Shown: in pieces, positions 18,211 through 30,800 of the stretch
How the letters are laid out: every line of letters starts with the position of its first letter
How positions within the stretch are numbered: the first letter of the stretch is position 1
Origin: Methylophaga sp.
GTDB taxonomy: Bacteria; Pseudomonadota; Gammaproteobacteria; Nitrosococcales; Methylophagaceae
NCBI GenBank assembly: GCA_011053005.1
Contig: DRHW01000002.1
Location: 62,001-126,000, forward strand
Reading direction: 5' to 3'
Length of the DNA stretch: 64,000 bases
Program-made: the position numbers and the translations under genes
The notes under the pieces: model-generated
Databases searched by the model: none
Told to the model about the DNA's origin: nothing
The model's input: only the letters and a program-made list of their open reading frames with translations

Positions 18211-18975
18211 TTATGCATGATCTCGCAAGAAGACCCATTCATCAGTTTGTGACATTTCAGAACTAAATCGGTAACCTTCACTATCAAATTTTTTGAGATC
18301 TTCAGGCTCCTTAATACGATGATCAATAATGTATCGACTCATTAAACCACGCGCTTTTTTTGCATAAAAACTAATGATTTTATATTGGCCATTTTTCCAA
18401 TCTTTAAAGACTGGCGTAATGATCCGAGCTTTTAATTTTTTAGCTTCAACTGCTTTGAAATATTCATTCGAAGCCAAATTGATAAGTACACCGTCTTTCA
18501 GTTCGCCCTCTATCGACTCACGAAGCAGACTACCCCAAAACTGATATAGATCTTTGCCTTTTTTATTGGCAAATTTAGTCCCCATTTCTAAACGGTAGGC
18601 TTGCATTAAGTCTAAAGGTTTGAGCACGCCATACAAGCCAGATAATATCCGTAAATGTTGCTGAGCAAAGCTTAAGCCTGCTTCATCTAATGTATCAGCA
18701 TCTAGACCGGTGTATACATCACCTTTAAAAGCCAATAAGGCTTGTTTAGCATTATTTAAGTCAAAAGGTTTTTGCCATGTCTGAAAACGCGTCATGTTCA
18801 ACGCAGCTAATTTATCGCTCAGCTTCATTAGTGATGCGATATCGGCTGTTGATAAATCTTTTAGCTCATTTATCAACTGTTGCGATTGCGTCAAGAAGCG
18901 AGGCTGACTGCATGTTTCTGTACTAGGCGCAGTATCAAAATCTAATGTTTTAGCGGGAGAAATAACGGTAAGCAC
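18211..18975 (-). CDS. yaaA: Peroxide stress protein YaaA (DUF328)
   Basis: This 254-residue YaaA family protein starts with the diagnostic [14 protein letters not shown]. It continues through [50 protein letters not shown] and [20 protein letters not shown]. coli YaaA lowers intracellular free iron under peroxide stress and has a DNA-binding-like fold. Length and ends agree with the family. It lies 12 bases downstream of the DUF4389 gene, so the two probably share a transcript. Confidence 0.92.
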   Translation of the reverse strand: MLTVISPAKTLDFDTAPSTETCSQPRFLTQSQQLINELKDLSTADIASLMKLSDKLAALNMTRFQTWQKPFDLNNAKQALLAFKGDVYTGLDADTLDEAGLSFAQQHLRILSGLYGVLKPLDLMQAYRLEMGTKFANKKGKDLYQFWGSLLRESIEGELKDGVLINLASNEYFKAVEAKKLKARIITPVFKDWKNGQYKIISFYAKKARGLMSRYIIDHRIKEPEDLKKFDSEGYRFSSEMSQTDEWVFLRDHA

Positions 18976-18987
18976 AATGAGGTTATC

Positions 18988-19350
18988 CTATACGTCCGGT
19001 TTAATATCAGGTTTTTCATTGTTGTCTGAGGCTGACATTTGATATTCAGCATCGACAATATCGCTTTCTGATGCCGTTGTTTGCCATGCTTGAAATGGAT
19101 AAGGTCGAGTATCATCGGTATACGTTAAAAATGCTGCAATTTCACGTAAGTATCGCACCAACTGCTTTGAAAATCGTAGAATATCAGGATTCGGGCCTCC
19201 AGTTACCAAAGCAACTATCGCTTGCACAACGACCACAAGACAAAGCACCATCATCACTAAATATAAAATGGCGCCAAATAATGCCATATAGATAATACGA
19301 ACCCATTGGTTGCTATCGGTTATATTGTTTTTAATTTCCTGATTATCCAT
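18988..19350 (-). CDS. DUF4389 membrane protein
   Basis: This 120-residue protein has one long or two closely spaced membrane segments (about residues 20-60). The DUF4389 hallmark follows the membrane region as GGPNPDILRFSKQLVRYLREIAAFLTYTDD with RPYPFQAW near the end of the domain (residues spaced, about 60-95). The tail is polar. The function is unknown. The start at 19350 (MDNQEIK) has GGAG eight bases upstream; the longer frame lacks a site. It is first in a two-gene unit with yaaA and divergent from the TRAP permease genes. Confidence 0.8.
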   Translation of the reverse strand: MDNQEIKNNITDSNQWVRIIYMALFGAILYLVMMVLCLVVVVQAIVALVTGGPNPDILRFSKQLVRYLREIAAFLTYTDDTRPYPFQAWQTTASESDIVDAEYQMSASDNNEKPDIKPDV

Positions 19351-19469
19351 GTTCAATGCTCCAAGGTGATATAGAACCAACATTGTACATGACAGCCTGC
19401 ATAACTGCTTATAGTGCTTTCTAGCCAATTATGGGACACTTAATTTCTTCATCAAGATAATAATAATTA

Positions 19470-20006
19470 ATGACCTATAAACATCAGCTATTCTTACGTC
19501 TTATACATGCCATCGATACCTTTATAGAATGGACAGGCAAAGCAACATCTTGGTTAGTTGTTGGGCTGGTCCTATTAATTTGTTATGACGTTGCAATGCG
19601 TTATTTGTTTCAACAAGGTTCAGTGGCTTTACAAGAATTAGAATGGCATTTATTTGCTTTAATTTTTTTGCTCGGCTCAGCTTACACACTAAAACACGAT
19701 GAACATGTAAGAGTTGATATTATTTATAACAGCCGTGTGATGTCAGATAAAAAACGGGCTTTAGTCAATATCTTTGGTTGTCTATTTATGCTTTTACCTT
19801 TCTGCATTTTAATTTTGAGTAGCAGTTGGCCATTTGTAGAAAATGCATTTTATTATCATGAAGGCTCTCCTGATCCTGGCGGTTTACCTTATCGGTTTTT
19901 ACTCAAAGGCAGCTTATTGCTTGGATTTGGCTTATTGATTTTGCAAGCGTTGGCTGATCTAGCTAGAAATATTTTAATGCTCAGCAATAACACTGAGGTC
20001 AAATGA
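19470..20006 (+). CDS. dctQ: TRAP transporter small permease (DctQ)
   Basis: This 178-residue inner-membrane protein has four helices (about 20-45, 52-72, 98-120, 140-165), the typical size of the DctQ small subunit of TRAP transporters. Family features are the first-helix VLLICYDVAMRYLF and the loop LQELEWHLFALIFLLGSAYT with HDEHVRVD, followed by a late PDPGGLPYRFLLKG. TRAP systems use ion gradients to import organic acids. It overlaps the large permease by 4 bases. The periplasmic binding protein that should complete the system is not nearby. Confidence 0.9.
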   Translation: MTYKHQLFLRLIHAIDTFIEWTGKATSWLVVGLVLLICYDVAMRYLFQQGSVALQELEWHLFALIFLLGSAYTLKHDEHVRVDIIYNSRVMSDKKRALVNIFGCLFMLLPFCILILSSSWPFVENAFYYHEGSPDPGGLPYRFLLKGSLLLGFGLLILQALADLARNILMLSNNTEVK

Positions 20007-21307
20007 TGGAAATCTGGGCCTTAGTCATGTTTGCGGTGCTGTTTTTCTTTTTACTACTCGGTTTCCCTGTTGCCTTTACGCTCGGTGCTGTTGCCTTAGC
20101 ATTCGGTAGTTTTTTCCTTGGTTTTGATTTTTTTAATCTTTTGCCACTAAGAATTTGGGGCATCATGACCAACTTCACCTTGTTGGCTGTGCCCTTATTT
20201 GTATTCATGGGCGTTATCCTTGAAAAATCAGGAATCGCAGAGCAATTGTTAGAAACCATGGGGCGTTTATTCGGTCGAGTTCGAGGTGGTTTGGCAATAT
20301 CCGTTGTACTCGTAGGCGCTTTGCTTGCTGCAACAACTGGCGTAGTCGGTGCGTCGGTCGTTACGATGGCGGTCATCGCATTACCATCGATGTTAAAACA
20401 TGGTTATGCGCCCACATTAGCCAGTGGCACTATCGCGGCTTCAGGCACGTTAGGGCAAATTATTCCGCCGAGCATTATCTTAATTTTATTAGCAGATGTG
20501 GTTGGTGTTCCAGTCGGACAATTATTTATAGCGGCGGCCATGCCTGGCATGATGTTAGTTTTTGCTTATATTGTCTACATTATCTATGTCGCTTGGCGCC
20601 ACCCTCAATTAGCACCGGCTATTGTTGTTAATCCTAATAATGATCAACGTCTTGGCATCACAGTATTAAAAAGCCTGTTACCGCCTTTATTGTTGGTATT
20701 AGCCGTTTTAGGTTCTATCTTCTTTGGTATTGCTTCGCCGACAGAATCTGCTGCTGTCGGTGCATTAGGTGCGATGTTATTAGCCTTCACTCACGGCAAA
20801 TTAACCTTAAATAATTTGCAAGATGCTTCACGTCAAACTACTCGTTTAACCAGCATGGTATTTTTGATTTTAATCGGTGCAACGGCGTTTGGTCTGGTAT
20901 TTGTTGGTATGGGAGGCGACAAACTCATCTTCGATATTTTCACCCATCTACCCGGCGGAAAATGGGGATTTCTCATCATCAGCATGTTGCTGATTTTTGT
21001 ATTGGGATTTTTCTTAGACTTTATTGAAATTTGTTTTATCGTGGTGCCAATTATTGCCCCAATAGCGATTCATTTGGGACTAGATCCACTTTGGTTTGCA
21101 TTGCTGATTGCGTTGAACTTACAAACATCATTCCTGACGCCGCCGTTTGGCTTTTCTTTGTTTTATCTAAAAGCCAGTGCGCCGATGCTCAAACTTCAAG
21201 CTATTTATCGCGGCATCATCCCATTTATTATCATTCAACTTGTCGTATTAGTTGCTTTAATTAGCTTTCCAGAGATTGCGTTGTGGTTGCCACGTTTTAT
21301 GGAATAA
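20003..21307 (+). CDS. dctM: TRAP transporter large permease (DctM)
   Basis: This 434-residue, roughly twelve-helix inner-membrane protein of the DctM family forms the transport channel of a TRAP importer. Signature stretches are FPVAFTLGAVALAFG, LAVPLFVFMGVILEKSGIAE, GVVGASVVTMAVIALPSML, GTIAASGTLGQIIPPSIIL and ASPTESAAVGALGAM. The C-terminal half has FLDFIEICFIVVPIIAPI and LQTSFLTPPFGFSLFYLKA. The substrate cannot be told without DctP. It starts inside the stop of the small permease (ATGA), so translation is coupled. Confidence 0.93.
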   Translation: MMEIWALVMFAVLFFFLLLGFPVAFTLGAVALAFGSFFLGFDFFNLLPLRIWGIMTNFTLLAVPLFVFMGVILEKSGIAEQLLETMGRLFGRVRGGLAISVVLVGALLAATTGVVGASVVTMAVIALPSMLKHGYAPTLASGTIAASGTLGQIIPPSIILILLADVVGVPVGQLFIAAAMPGMMLVFAYIVYIIYVAWRHPQLAPAIVVNPNNDQRLGITVLKSLLPPLLLVLAVLGSIFFGIASPTESAAVGALGAMLLAFTHGKLTLNNLQDASRQTTRLTSMVFLILIGATAFGLVFVGMGGDKLIFDIFTHLPGGKWGFLIISMLLIFVLGFFLDFIEICFIVVPIIAPIAIHLGLDPLWFALLIALNLQTSFLTPPFGFSLFYLKASAPMLKLQAIYRGIIPFIIIQLVVLVALISFPEIALWLPRFME

Positions 21308-21369
21308 CCTGATTATTTTTGAGACAAAAATGATAAACAGTATTTGCAAAGAGGGCTTATTCATTAGCA

Positions 21370-21431
21370 CACCAAGAAAATATTAGAATGCTTGATTTTC
21401 TCATCGATGCTTCTAGCTATTTTTCTTGGTG
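21370..21431. terminator. Long stem-loop between dctM and glnB
   Basis: CACCAAGAAAA (21370-21380) is the exact reverse complement of TTTTCTTGGTG (21421-21431). The 40 bases between hold a further partial pairing (TAGAAtGC with GCtTCTA). It lies between convergent genes and may terminate both transcripts, though the loop is long and no clean T-run follows. Confidence 0.4.
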
Positions 21432-21452
21432 GGTTTGATGAGGCTTTGCGAG

Positions 21453-23448
<1,996 letters not shown>

Positions 23449-23454
23449 CAATGA

Positions 23455-24324
23455 TTAAGCCATCGCTTCAAGCATTCTGTCACCCATTTCAGCCGGTGAA
23501 CGAGCAATATGTACGCCTGCCGCAGCAAGTGCTTCTAATTTAGCTTCGGCTGTACCTTGACCACCACTGATAATGGCACCAGCATGGCCCATACGTTTAC
23601 CTGCAGGTGCAGTTAAACCGGCAATATATGCCACAACAGGTTTAGTCACATGTTGACGAATATACTCGGCCGCATCTTCTTCTGCCTGACCACCGATTTC
23701 ACCCACCATCACAATGCCTTCTGTTTGTGGATCATCTTCAAACAAAGCTAATACTTCAATGAAATCCATGCCATGAATCGGATCACCACCAATTCCAACA
23801 CAAGTACTTTGTCCTAAACCATTTTGCGTGGTTTGATGAACCGCTTCATAAGTCAATGTGCCTGAGCGCGACACGATACCAATTTTACCCGGCAAATGAA
23901 TTGAGCCCGGCATAATGCCAATTTTGCATTCGCCCGGCGTGATCAATCCTGGGCAATTTGGGCCAATCAAACGCGCATTTGAGTGTTTCAAAGCATATTT
24001 AACCCTCAACATATCTTGAACAGGAATACCTTCGGTAATACAGGCAATGATTTTAATACCTGCGTCGGCAGCTTCTAAAATCGCATCGGCAGCAAAAGCC
24101 GCTGGTACATATATCATTGTTGCATCGGCATTTGTTTCTTCTACCGCTTCAGCAACGGTATTAAATACAGGACGATCTAAATGGATTTGTCCACCTTTAC
24201 CCGGTGTTACACCACCGACAAACTGCGTGCCGTAAGCAATTGCTTGTTCTGAATGAAAAGTACCTTGTTTACCGGTAAAACCTTGGCAAATAACACGGGT
24301 ATCACGATTAATTAAAATACTCAT
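23455..24324 (-). CDS. sucD: Succinyl-CoA ligase alpha subunit
   Basis: This 289-residue alpha subunit of succinyl-CoA synthetase performs the substrate-level phosphorylation step of the TCA cycle. The CoA-binding Rossmann half begins [19 protein letters not shown] and has [20 protein letters not shown]. The active-site phosphohistidine lies in [17 protein letters not shown]. The related malate-CoA ligase of serine-cycle methylotrophs is close in sequence and cannot be fully excluded. The start overlaps the sucC stop by 4 bases. Confidence 0.92.
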   Translation of the reverse strand: MSILINRDTRVICQGFTGKQGTFHSEQAIAYGTQFVGGVTPGKGGQIHLDRPVFNTVAEAVEETNADATMIYVPAAFAADAILEAADAGIKIIACITEGIPVQDMLRVKYALKHSNARLIGPNCPGLITPGECKIGIMPGSIHLPGKIGIVSRSGTLTYEAVHQTTQNGLGQSTCVGIGGDPIHGMDFIEVLALFEDDPQTEGIVMVGEIGGQAEEDAAEYIRQHVTKPVVAYIAGLTAPAGKRMGHAGAIISGGQGTAEAKLEALAAAGVHIARSPAEMGDRMLEAMA

Positions 24325-25493
24325 GCTCTATTCTCCTTGGCTGAAGCAACGGCTTGTCTAGCAGCATCCGTTAAATTTTCGGCAACACGTAAATCCATTC
24401 CACTGCTTAGTAATAATTCACGTCCACGTTCGGCATTTGTGCCTTCTAAACGCACAATAACGGGCAAGGTTAAACCAACATCTTTTGCCGCATGAATAAT
24501 ACCTTCAGCAATCAAATCACAGCGCACAATGCCGCCAAATATATTGACCAAGATTGATTTCACTTTTTTATCTGACAAAATTATTTTAAAGGCTTCGGCA
24601 ACACGATCAGCTGTCGTACCACCACCTACATCAAGAAAATTAGCCGGTGAACCGCCTTCTTTTTGAATTAAATCCATCGTCGCCATCGCCAAGCCGGCAC
24701 CGTTTACCATGCAAGCAACTTCACCATCCAAGGTGATGTAATTAAGGCCATATTTTTGAGCGACAACTTCGGTCTCATCTTCTTGTGTTGGATCAAACAT
24801 GGCTGCTAATTCAGAATGTCTAAATAAGGCGTTATCATCCAAATTCAATTTAGCATCAACCGCGAGTAAGTGACCTTCACCCGTAATGACTAAAGGATTG
24901 ATTTCAACCAGACTCACGTCATTTTCAGTAAATAAACGATACAAACCTTGCATGACTGTTTGTAATTCCTTGAAAGTATTACCCGTTAAACCCAAGAAAA
25001 AACCAGCACGTCGACATTGGTAAGCTTGCAAGCCAACCACTGGATCAACAATTAAATTCAAAATAGCATCAGGGGTTTCTTCTGCAACGGCTTCAATATC
25101 CATTCCGCCTTGTGCCGAAACCATGAAAACAACACGCTGACTAACACGATCAACTAACACTGCAAGATATAATTCACTGACGATATCAGAAGGTTGCTCA
25201 ACTAAAATTTGATGAACAGGTAAACCTTCTGCCGTAGTTTGATGTGTGACCAGATTACGTCCCAACATGTCATAAGCCGCATCTGCCACACCATCAAGCG
25301 AATCAACCACTTTAACGCCGCCTGCTTTACCGCGACCGCCAGTGTGTACTTGTGCTTTAACCACCCAACGTTCGCCACCTAATTGTTCGGCGGCTTGTCG
25401 CGCTTGTGATCCGTTCGTCACGGCCTGACCTTTGGGAGTGGCAATGCCATAGCGAGTAAATAATTGTTTAGCCTGAAATTCGTGCAGGTTCAT
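24321..25493 (-). CDS. sucC: Succinyl-CoA ligase beta subunit
   Basis: This 390-residue beta subunit has an N-terminal ATP-grasp domain ([47 protein letters not shown]) and a C-terminal CoA-ligase domain with [28 protein letters not shown] and [13 protein letters not shown]. Together with SucD it interconverts succinyl-CoA and succinate with ATP or GTP formation in the cytoplasm. It is the first gene of the four-gene leftward run, divergent from pip. The other TCA genes that often accompany it are absent from the window. Confidence 0.93.
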   Translation of the reverse strand: MNLHEFQAKQLFTRYGIATPKGQAVTNGSQARQAAEQLGGERWVVKAQVHTGGRGKAGGVKVVDSLDGVADAAYDMLGRNLVTHQTTAEGLPVHQILVEQPSDIVSELYLAVLVDRVSQRVVFMVSAQGGMDIEAVAEETPDAILNLIVDPVVGLQAYQCRRAGFFLGLTGNTFKELQTVMQGLYRLFTENDVSLVEINPLVITGEGHLLAVDAKLNLDDNALFRHSELAAMFDPTQEDETEVVAQKYGLNYITLDGEVACMVNGAGLAMATMDLIQKEGGSPANFLDVGGGTTADRVAEAFKIILSDKKVKSILVNIFGGIVRCDLIAEGIIHAAKDVGLTLPVIVRLEGTNAERGRELLLSSGMDLRVAENLTDAARQAVASAKENRA

Positions 25494-25638
25494 CTTATAT
25501 TTTTGCCTTATTTATCATTTTAGCGATAATGCTGTCATTACGCTTTATGCGAGACCCAGTATTTTCTCGCAATCCTCAGATAATTACCATGCTTAGTCAT
25601 GATATAGTTTGAAGGACAATCCGCACAAAGAGACAGAT

Positions 25639-26628
25639 ATGACTCCACTTTATCCAGACATTGAACCTTATATTACCCACCAACTTGAAATGGAACCACT
25701 GAGCAATGGTCAGCACCATCAAGTTTATGTCGAAGAATGTGGCAATCCAGAGGGTATTCCCGTGGTGTTTTTACATGGCGGCCCTGGCTCTGGATGTAGA
25801 CCTTCTCACCGTTGTTATTTTGATCCCAATATTTATCGTATTGTTCTTTTTGATCAACGTGGTTGCGGCCGTTCATTACCCCATGGCGAGTTAGAAAATA
25901 ACAACACGTCATTTCTAATTGCAGATATGGAAACCATTCGTCAGCAGCTCAATATTGATCGCTGGCTTATCTTTGGTGGCTCATGGGGTAGTACATTAGG
26001 TTTATGCTATGCCCAACGCCATCCAGATAATGTCTTGGCAATGATTTTGCGAGGTATATTCCTAGGTCGACAGCAAGATATTGATTGGGTTTATAAAGAA
26101 GGTGGCGCATCACGTTTATTTCCTGATGCTTGGCAACAACTGGTTCAACATTTGCCAAAAGCCGATCAAACATCGCCATTAAACGCTTATTATCAACAAC
26201 TGACCGCGCCTGATGAGGTGCATCAAATGGCGGCGGCAAAATTATTACAAGCCTGGGAAAGTACCATCGTCACCTTACGCGATCATGAACATCAGCCCGA
26301 TTTAACAAAAGAACCGAGTCCCCTCGCACATTCACGAATCCAACTACATTTTTCATTAGATGAATGTTTTATTGCCGACAAGCCCATTTTGAAAAATATA
26401 GATACGATAAGAGACATTCCCACAATTATCGTACAGGGACGTTATGACATTGTTTGCCCTACTCAACAGGCATGGGAATTACATCAAGCATGGCCGGAAG
26501 CTAAGTTAGATATTATTCCTATGGCAGGTCATGCTGCAGGTGAACCCGCTTTAATTAATGCTTTAGTTCACGCTACTCGTCAGATGGCAAAACAACTATC
26601 TCCAAAACATTTTCAACCTTCTGCATGA
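25639..26628 (+). CDS. pip: Prolyl aminopeptidase
   Basis: This 329-residue alpha/beta-hydrolase peptidase (family S33) removes N-terminal proline from peptides. Diagnostic features are [20 protein letters not shown] (oxyanion region), [14 protein letters not shown], the nucleophile elbow [14 protein letters not shown] and [16 protein letters not shown]. The likely Asp is in GRYDIVCP and the His in MAGHAAGEP. The usual residue pattern after the His is GHSA or GHSA-like, so GHAA is a minor variation. The start at 25639 ([10 protein letters not shown]) follows an AGAGA site; the upstream TTG extension is not needed. The stop overlaps dtd by 4 bases. Confidence 0.9.
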   Translation: MTPLYPDIEPYITHQLEMEPLSNGQHHQVYVEECGNPEGIPVVFLHGGPGSGCRPSHRCYFDPNIYRIVLFDQRGCGRSLPHGELENNNTSFLIADMETIRQQLNIDRWLIFGGSWGSTLGLCYAQRHPDNVLAMILRGIFLGRQQDIDWVYKEGGASRLFPDAWQQLVQHLPKADQTSPLNAYYQQLTAPDEVHQMAAAKLLQAWESTIVTLRDHEHQPDLTKEPSPLAHSRIQLHFSLDECFIADKPILKNIDTIRDIPTIIVQGRYDIVCPTQQAWELHQAWPEAKLDIIPMAGHAAGEPALINALVHATRQMAKQLSPKHFQPSA

Positions 26629-27080
26629 TTGGTTTATTACAACGCGTCGATTTCGCGACAGTTCATGTTGCTGGCCAAGAAATCGCACGTATTCAACAAG
26701 GCTTGTTAGTATTTGTCGGTGTTGAACGTGGCGATACAAAAGTAGAAGCAGATCGCTTATTATCGCGATTATTGGGCTATCGTATTTTCAGTGATGAAAA
26801 CGATAAAATGAATTTATCATTACAAGATATCAAGGGCGGATTATTACTTGTACCCCAATTCACCTTACCAGCTAATACTGATAAAGGTATGCGACCTAGT
26901 TTTACGCCTGCGGCGGCACCGACAGAAGGTAATGAATTATTTCTCCATATTTGTGCACAAGCCAAACAACATCATTCTATAGTTGAAACAGGACAGTTTG
27001 GCGCTGATATGCAGGTTTCACTCACTAATAATGGTCCGGTCACGTTTTGGTTACACGTACCGCCACATTCTGCTAAATAA
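26625..27080 (+). CDS. dtd: D-aminoacyl-tRNA deacylase
   Basis: This 151-residue Dtd hydrolyses D-aminoacyl-tRNA and mischarged glycyl-tRNA(Ala), protecting translation. The family blocks are present: [57 protein letters not shown] and the Gly-cis-Pro motif NNGPVTFWL. The catalytic-site motif usually written SQFTL reads PQFTL here (VPQFTLPAN), so the Thr is kept and the Ser is replaced. It is coupled to pip by an ATGA overlap. Confidence 0.92.
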   Translation: MIGLLQRVDFATVHVAGQEIARIQQGLLVFVGVERGDTKVEADRLLSRLLGYRIFSDENDKMNLSLQDIKGGLLLVPQFTLPANTDKGMRPSFTPAAAPTEGNELFLHICAQAKQHHSIVETGQFGADMQVSLTNNGPVTFWLHVPPHSAK

Positions 27081-27094
27081 ATAGGTAAAACGTA

Positions 27095-27709
27095 ATGCGA
27101 CTATTTCGTAATTTTTTGATCGGTTTATTTCTAACTATCGCTGCCGTTGGGGCGATGTTGTTTATTCCGTCAAAACAGGCACCAGCACCCATGCCTTGGG
27201 AAATCACCATCATGCCTGATGGTAAAAGCAAAGTATTTGGTATTCATCTCGGTACCACTACCTACGCTCATACTAATGCACTATTTCATGAGTATGGCAA
27301 TATTGCTGCTTTTTCGGACGAAGGAAAAGCATCAACGGTAGAAGTCTTTTTTAATAGCATTCATCTTGCAGGCATTACTGGCAAGCTTGTGTTAAACCTT
27401 GATGTGCCCGAGCAACAAATAACAGATATGATGGCTCACGCTTATGAAGCAAGATTACAAGATAGTGGCGCCCATCGTTATGAAATAAATAACAAAGACA
27501 AAGCAACCGTCGTGACAGCGCCGATTATTGCTATCACTTATGTTCCTTCGGTTAAATTAAGTGCTGATATTGCACGCTATCGCTTTGGTGAGCCTGAGAG
27601 TATTAGCCAAGATCCGTTAGAACCTAAAACCACTATTTGGCATTATCCTGTATTTGGTTTGACTATCCGGATGAATGACGATGAAAAAACAATACTGCAG
27701 TATCAATAG
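27095..27709 (+). CDS. Membrane-anchored protein of unknown function
   Basis: I do not recognise this 204-residue protein. It begins with a single hydrophobic segment (about residues 7-24) after a short basic start, consistent with an uncleaved signal anchor or a signal peptide, so most of it would be periplasmic. The rest is mixed alpha/beta with no cysteines or catalytic motif that I can see. Blocks that look conserved-like are SKVFGIHLGTTTYAHTNALF, GITGKLVLNLDVPEQQI and FGEPESISQDPLEP. It lies 14 bases after dtd, so it is probably co-transcribed with pip-dtd. Confidence 0.7.
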   Translation: MRLFRNFLIGLFLTIAAVGAMLFIPSKQAPAPMPWEITIMPDGKSKVFGIHLGTTTYAHTNALFHEYGNIAAFSDEGKASTVEVFFNSIHLAGITGKLVLNLDVPEQQITDMMAHAYEARLQDSGAHRYEINNKDKATVVTAPIIAITYVPSVKLSADIARYRFGEPESISQDPLEPKTTIWHYPVFGLTIRMNDDEKTILQYQ

Positions 27710-27770
27710 TCGGTATTAACTGTTTAAGTTTGATATCTTTATAACAGTGGAACTACGTTTGATTGAATAA

Positions 27771-27800
27771 AGCGTCATTAATAATTAATTAATGATCGCT
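27771..27800. terminator. AT-rich stem-loop between convergent genes
   Basis: AGCG-TCATTAAT pairs with ATTAATGA-T-CGCT across a 5-base loop, with one bulged base. It sits between the unknown membrane-anchored gene and the GGDEF-EAL gene. No T-run follows, so a terminator role is only possible. Confidence 0.35.
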
Positions 27801-27820
27801 AAACAATGTTCAGTTCGCGT

Positions 27821-30800
27821 TCAAAGCCCTAGAACATCTTGCTCAACAAACTGACTAAACAATTCAAAACTCAATGGTTTACTAAAATAATAGCCTTGAA
27901 CGCGATCACAATCATGTGCTTGAAGAAATGCTAATTGCTCCTTCGTCTCGACACCCTCAGCGACTACTTCGAGTTGTAATCGATGAGACATTGCAAGAAT
28001 GGCATCCACAATCGCCGCATCACTAACATCATCATTTACATCTCTGATAAACGAACGATCTATTTTTAACACGTTTAATGGAAATTGTTTTAAATAGGAC
28101 AGCGATGAATAACCTGTACCGAAATCATCAATCGCTAAGGTGATGCCCATTTCGCTTAATTCAGTTAATGTTGTAATAGCTAAATCAGTATTTGCCATCA
28201 AAATACTTTCAGTAATTTCTAATTCTAGATTGATAGGTGACATACCTAATTCGGACAATAACTGCTTAATGTAAGACACCAAATGATCGCCTTTGAACTG
28301 TCGACCAGATAAATTCACTGCCATTTGAAAATCAGGAATGAGCTTATCCTTCATTGCCATATAAGCTTGGCATGCTTGAGCTAAAACCATTTCACCCACT
28401 ACGCCGATAAGCCCTGTATCTTCTAAGATAGGCACAAAATCTGCTGGCGAGACTTCTCCCCATTGTTCACTATTCCAACGTAATAGTGCTTCTGCACCAC
28501 TTATTTTGCCTGTTGTTAAATCAATCTGAGGTTGGAAATTTAAATACAGTTGACCCAACTCAACGGCGCGACGTAAACTATTTTCCATTGCCAATCGTTC
28601 AACGGCTTTTGCATTCATTTCGGCAGAATAAAATTGGAAATTATTGCGACCATTATCTTTGGCATGGTACATCGCCGCATCAGCATTTCTTAATAATACA
28701 TCCATATCACGGCCATCAGCGGGGTATAAACTAATACCAATACTCGGACTAATATTCACTTCGAAAGTATCTAATAAATAACTTTCAGATATGACTAATA
28801 ATATTTTCTCTGCTATTTTTGCAACATATTCGGCAGAGCGCACACTTTCTAAGATCACTGTAAATTCATCACCGCCTAATCTGGCCACCGTATCACCTTC
28901 TCTTATCGATGATTGCAAGCGTGATGCGACTTCGCAGAGTAATTTATCACCTGCTTTATGACCTAAAGAATCATTAATGTGTTTGAAATGGTCTAAATCG
29001 AGGAAAAAAACAGCCAATGTACCAGATTCACGATGGGCTTTATGTAAGGCATGCTCCAACCGATCAAGAAACACCGCTCGATTAGGCAAACCAGTTAAAC
29101 TATCAAAACTCGCTAGACTGATTAAACGTTCTTCATTTTCTCGCTGATGAGTCACATCCTCAAACAACCAAATAGCACCTTGCTCTGTGTGTTTTAGATC
29201 GATGGCTTGACCCGATAATGAACACCAAAAGCGCTCGCCATTTTGACGGACCATTTCTACTTGCCCTTCAAAATTTTCACCACGATCAAGCATCGTATAA
29301 GCATGCTCACCTAATTGTTCAAAGGCCGCGTTACTAGGATAAAGGATCCGAGTAGATTTACCTTCAATCTGAGAACGTTGGCAAGCAAATATTGATTCAA
29401 ACTTATTGTTAACACGTAAAAAGTGTCTATCTTTAAGAAAAGCGATGCCCACCATGGCATTCTCTAAAATAGCATCAAGTTCTGAACTTTTTGTTTTTAG
29501 ATTTTCTTCAGCCATTTTCCAAGCGCTAATATCTGAAATAACACAAACCCAAAGATTATTATTGGTACTAGGAATAGCACTTAATGATACCCACATATGA
29601 AATAGCTGTTTATTATAATCAAGCCCTTCAAATTCCTGACTATTTTTCTGAAGACGTATAATATCCTTGAGTACTTTTATAGGCTGGTTTTTGTTAAAAA
29701 ACTGAAGTAAATTTAATCCGATCAGTGTATTTTCATTTGCTTTTAAAACCTGACTCGCAGCATCGTTACTAGACTCAATTACACCTGATGTGGACACTGT
29801 TAGAATAGCTTCCGGTACGCTATTTAATATAGCCGTTAGATGTTGCTTGCCAATCTGTAGTGAGTCTTTAGCTTCAGCTAAATCATAGATCAGCTTTTGG
29901 GTATTTTCGGCAAATAAATTAAAGTCTTTGGCTAATACACCAAACTCGCTATTGCTAGACTTCACCACTAGACGAGTTGTAAAGTTTTTAGCCGATAAAG
30001 CCTGCATGGCATTGCTTAATTCAGCTAATGGCTTATTAATTCGTTCAGAAATAACAATGATAAATCTAAGTATTCCAAGCACTATCATAGTAGCAAGTAA
30101 GACAATAATCCATCTCGCCCGCTCAGCAACCAGGGCTGTTTGTGTCACTGTATTTAAACTTTCATCACTTACTAAAGCTAATAGTTTATTTAATTTAGAC
30201 ATCATCTCATTTAGCGAAACCGCAGATTCTTGCTGGGCTAATGCTAAAACATGTTGATTTTCTAATTGCTGTAAACGTAATTGATATACCGACGATTGAT
30301 CGAGAGATATGGTCTGAATTAATTGAATAACATCTTCATCTAAACGTTGAACTAATTTGAATAACGACTTGTTACTTTGCAGCGTCATTTTCAGCTGTTT
30401 TGTATTAATGGTTAATGCTGCTTGATATTGCTTTATCTGATTATCACGAATATTTTCTAATTGCTCTGCATTTTTTGCTTGAAGAATCGTGTGTGTTAGG
30501 TGGGTGATTCTTAATACGTTGAACTGCACCGACTGGCTGTGTTTTTGAATAATATTTTTCTTAATGTTCCGATTAATTTGATCTGAAATCGTTTCAATAG
30601 AATCATGAATTTCTACCTCTATTAAATCAACCACCGCCAGTTGTTGTTGCAACTTATTATTCACAACATACCGTTGTTTATTCAATGCTAATAATTTGGT
30701 ATCGACGGCGAGAAAACGCTGATAATAATCAAACAAAGAGGTAAAAACGGAGGCACCCTGTTGATTATCAGCTACAGCTATTCTGAGTTTTGCTAACTCT

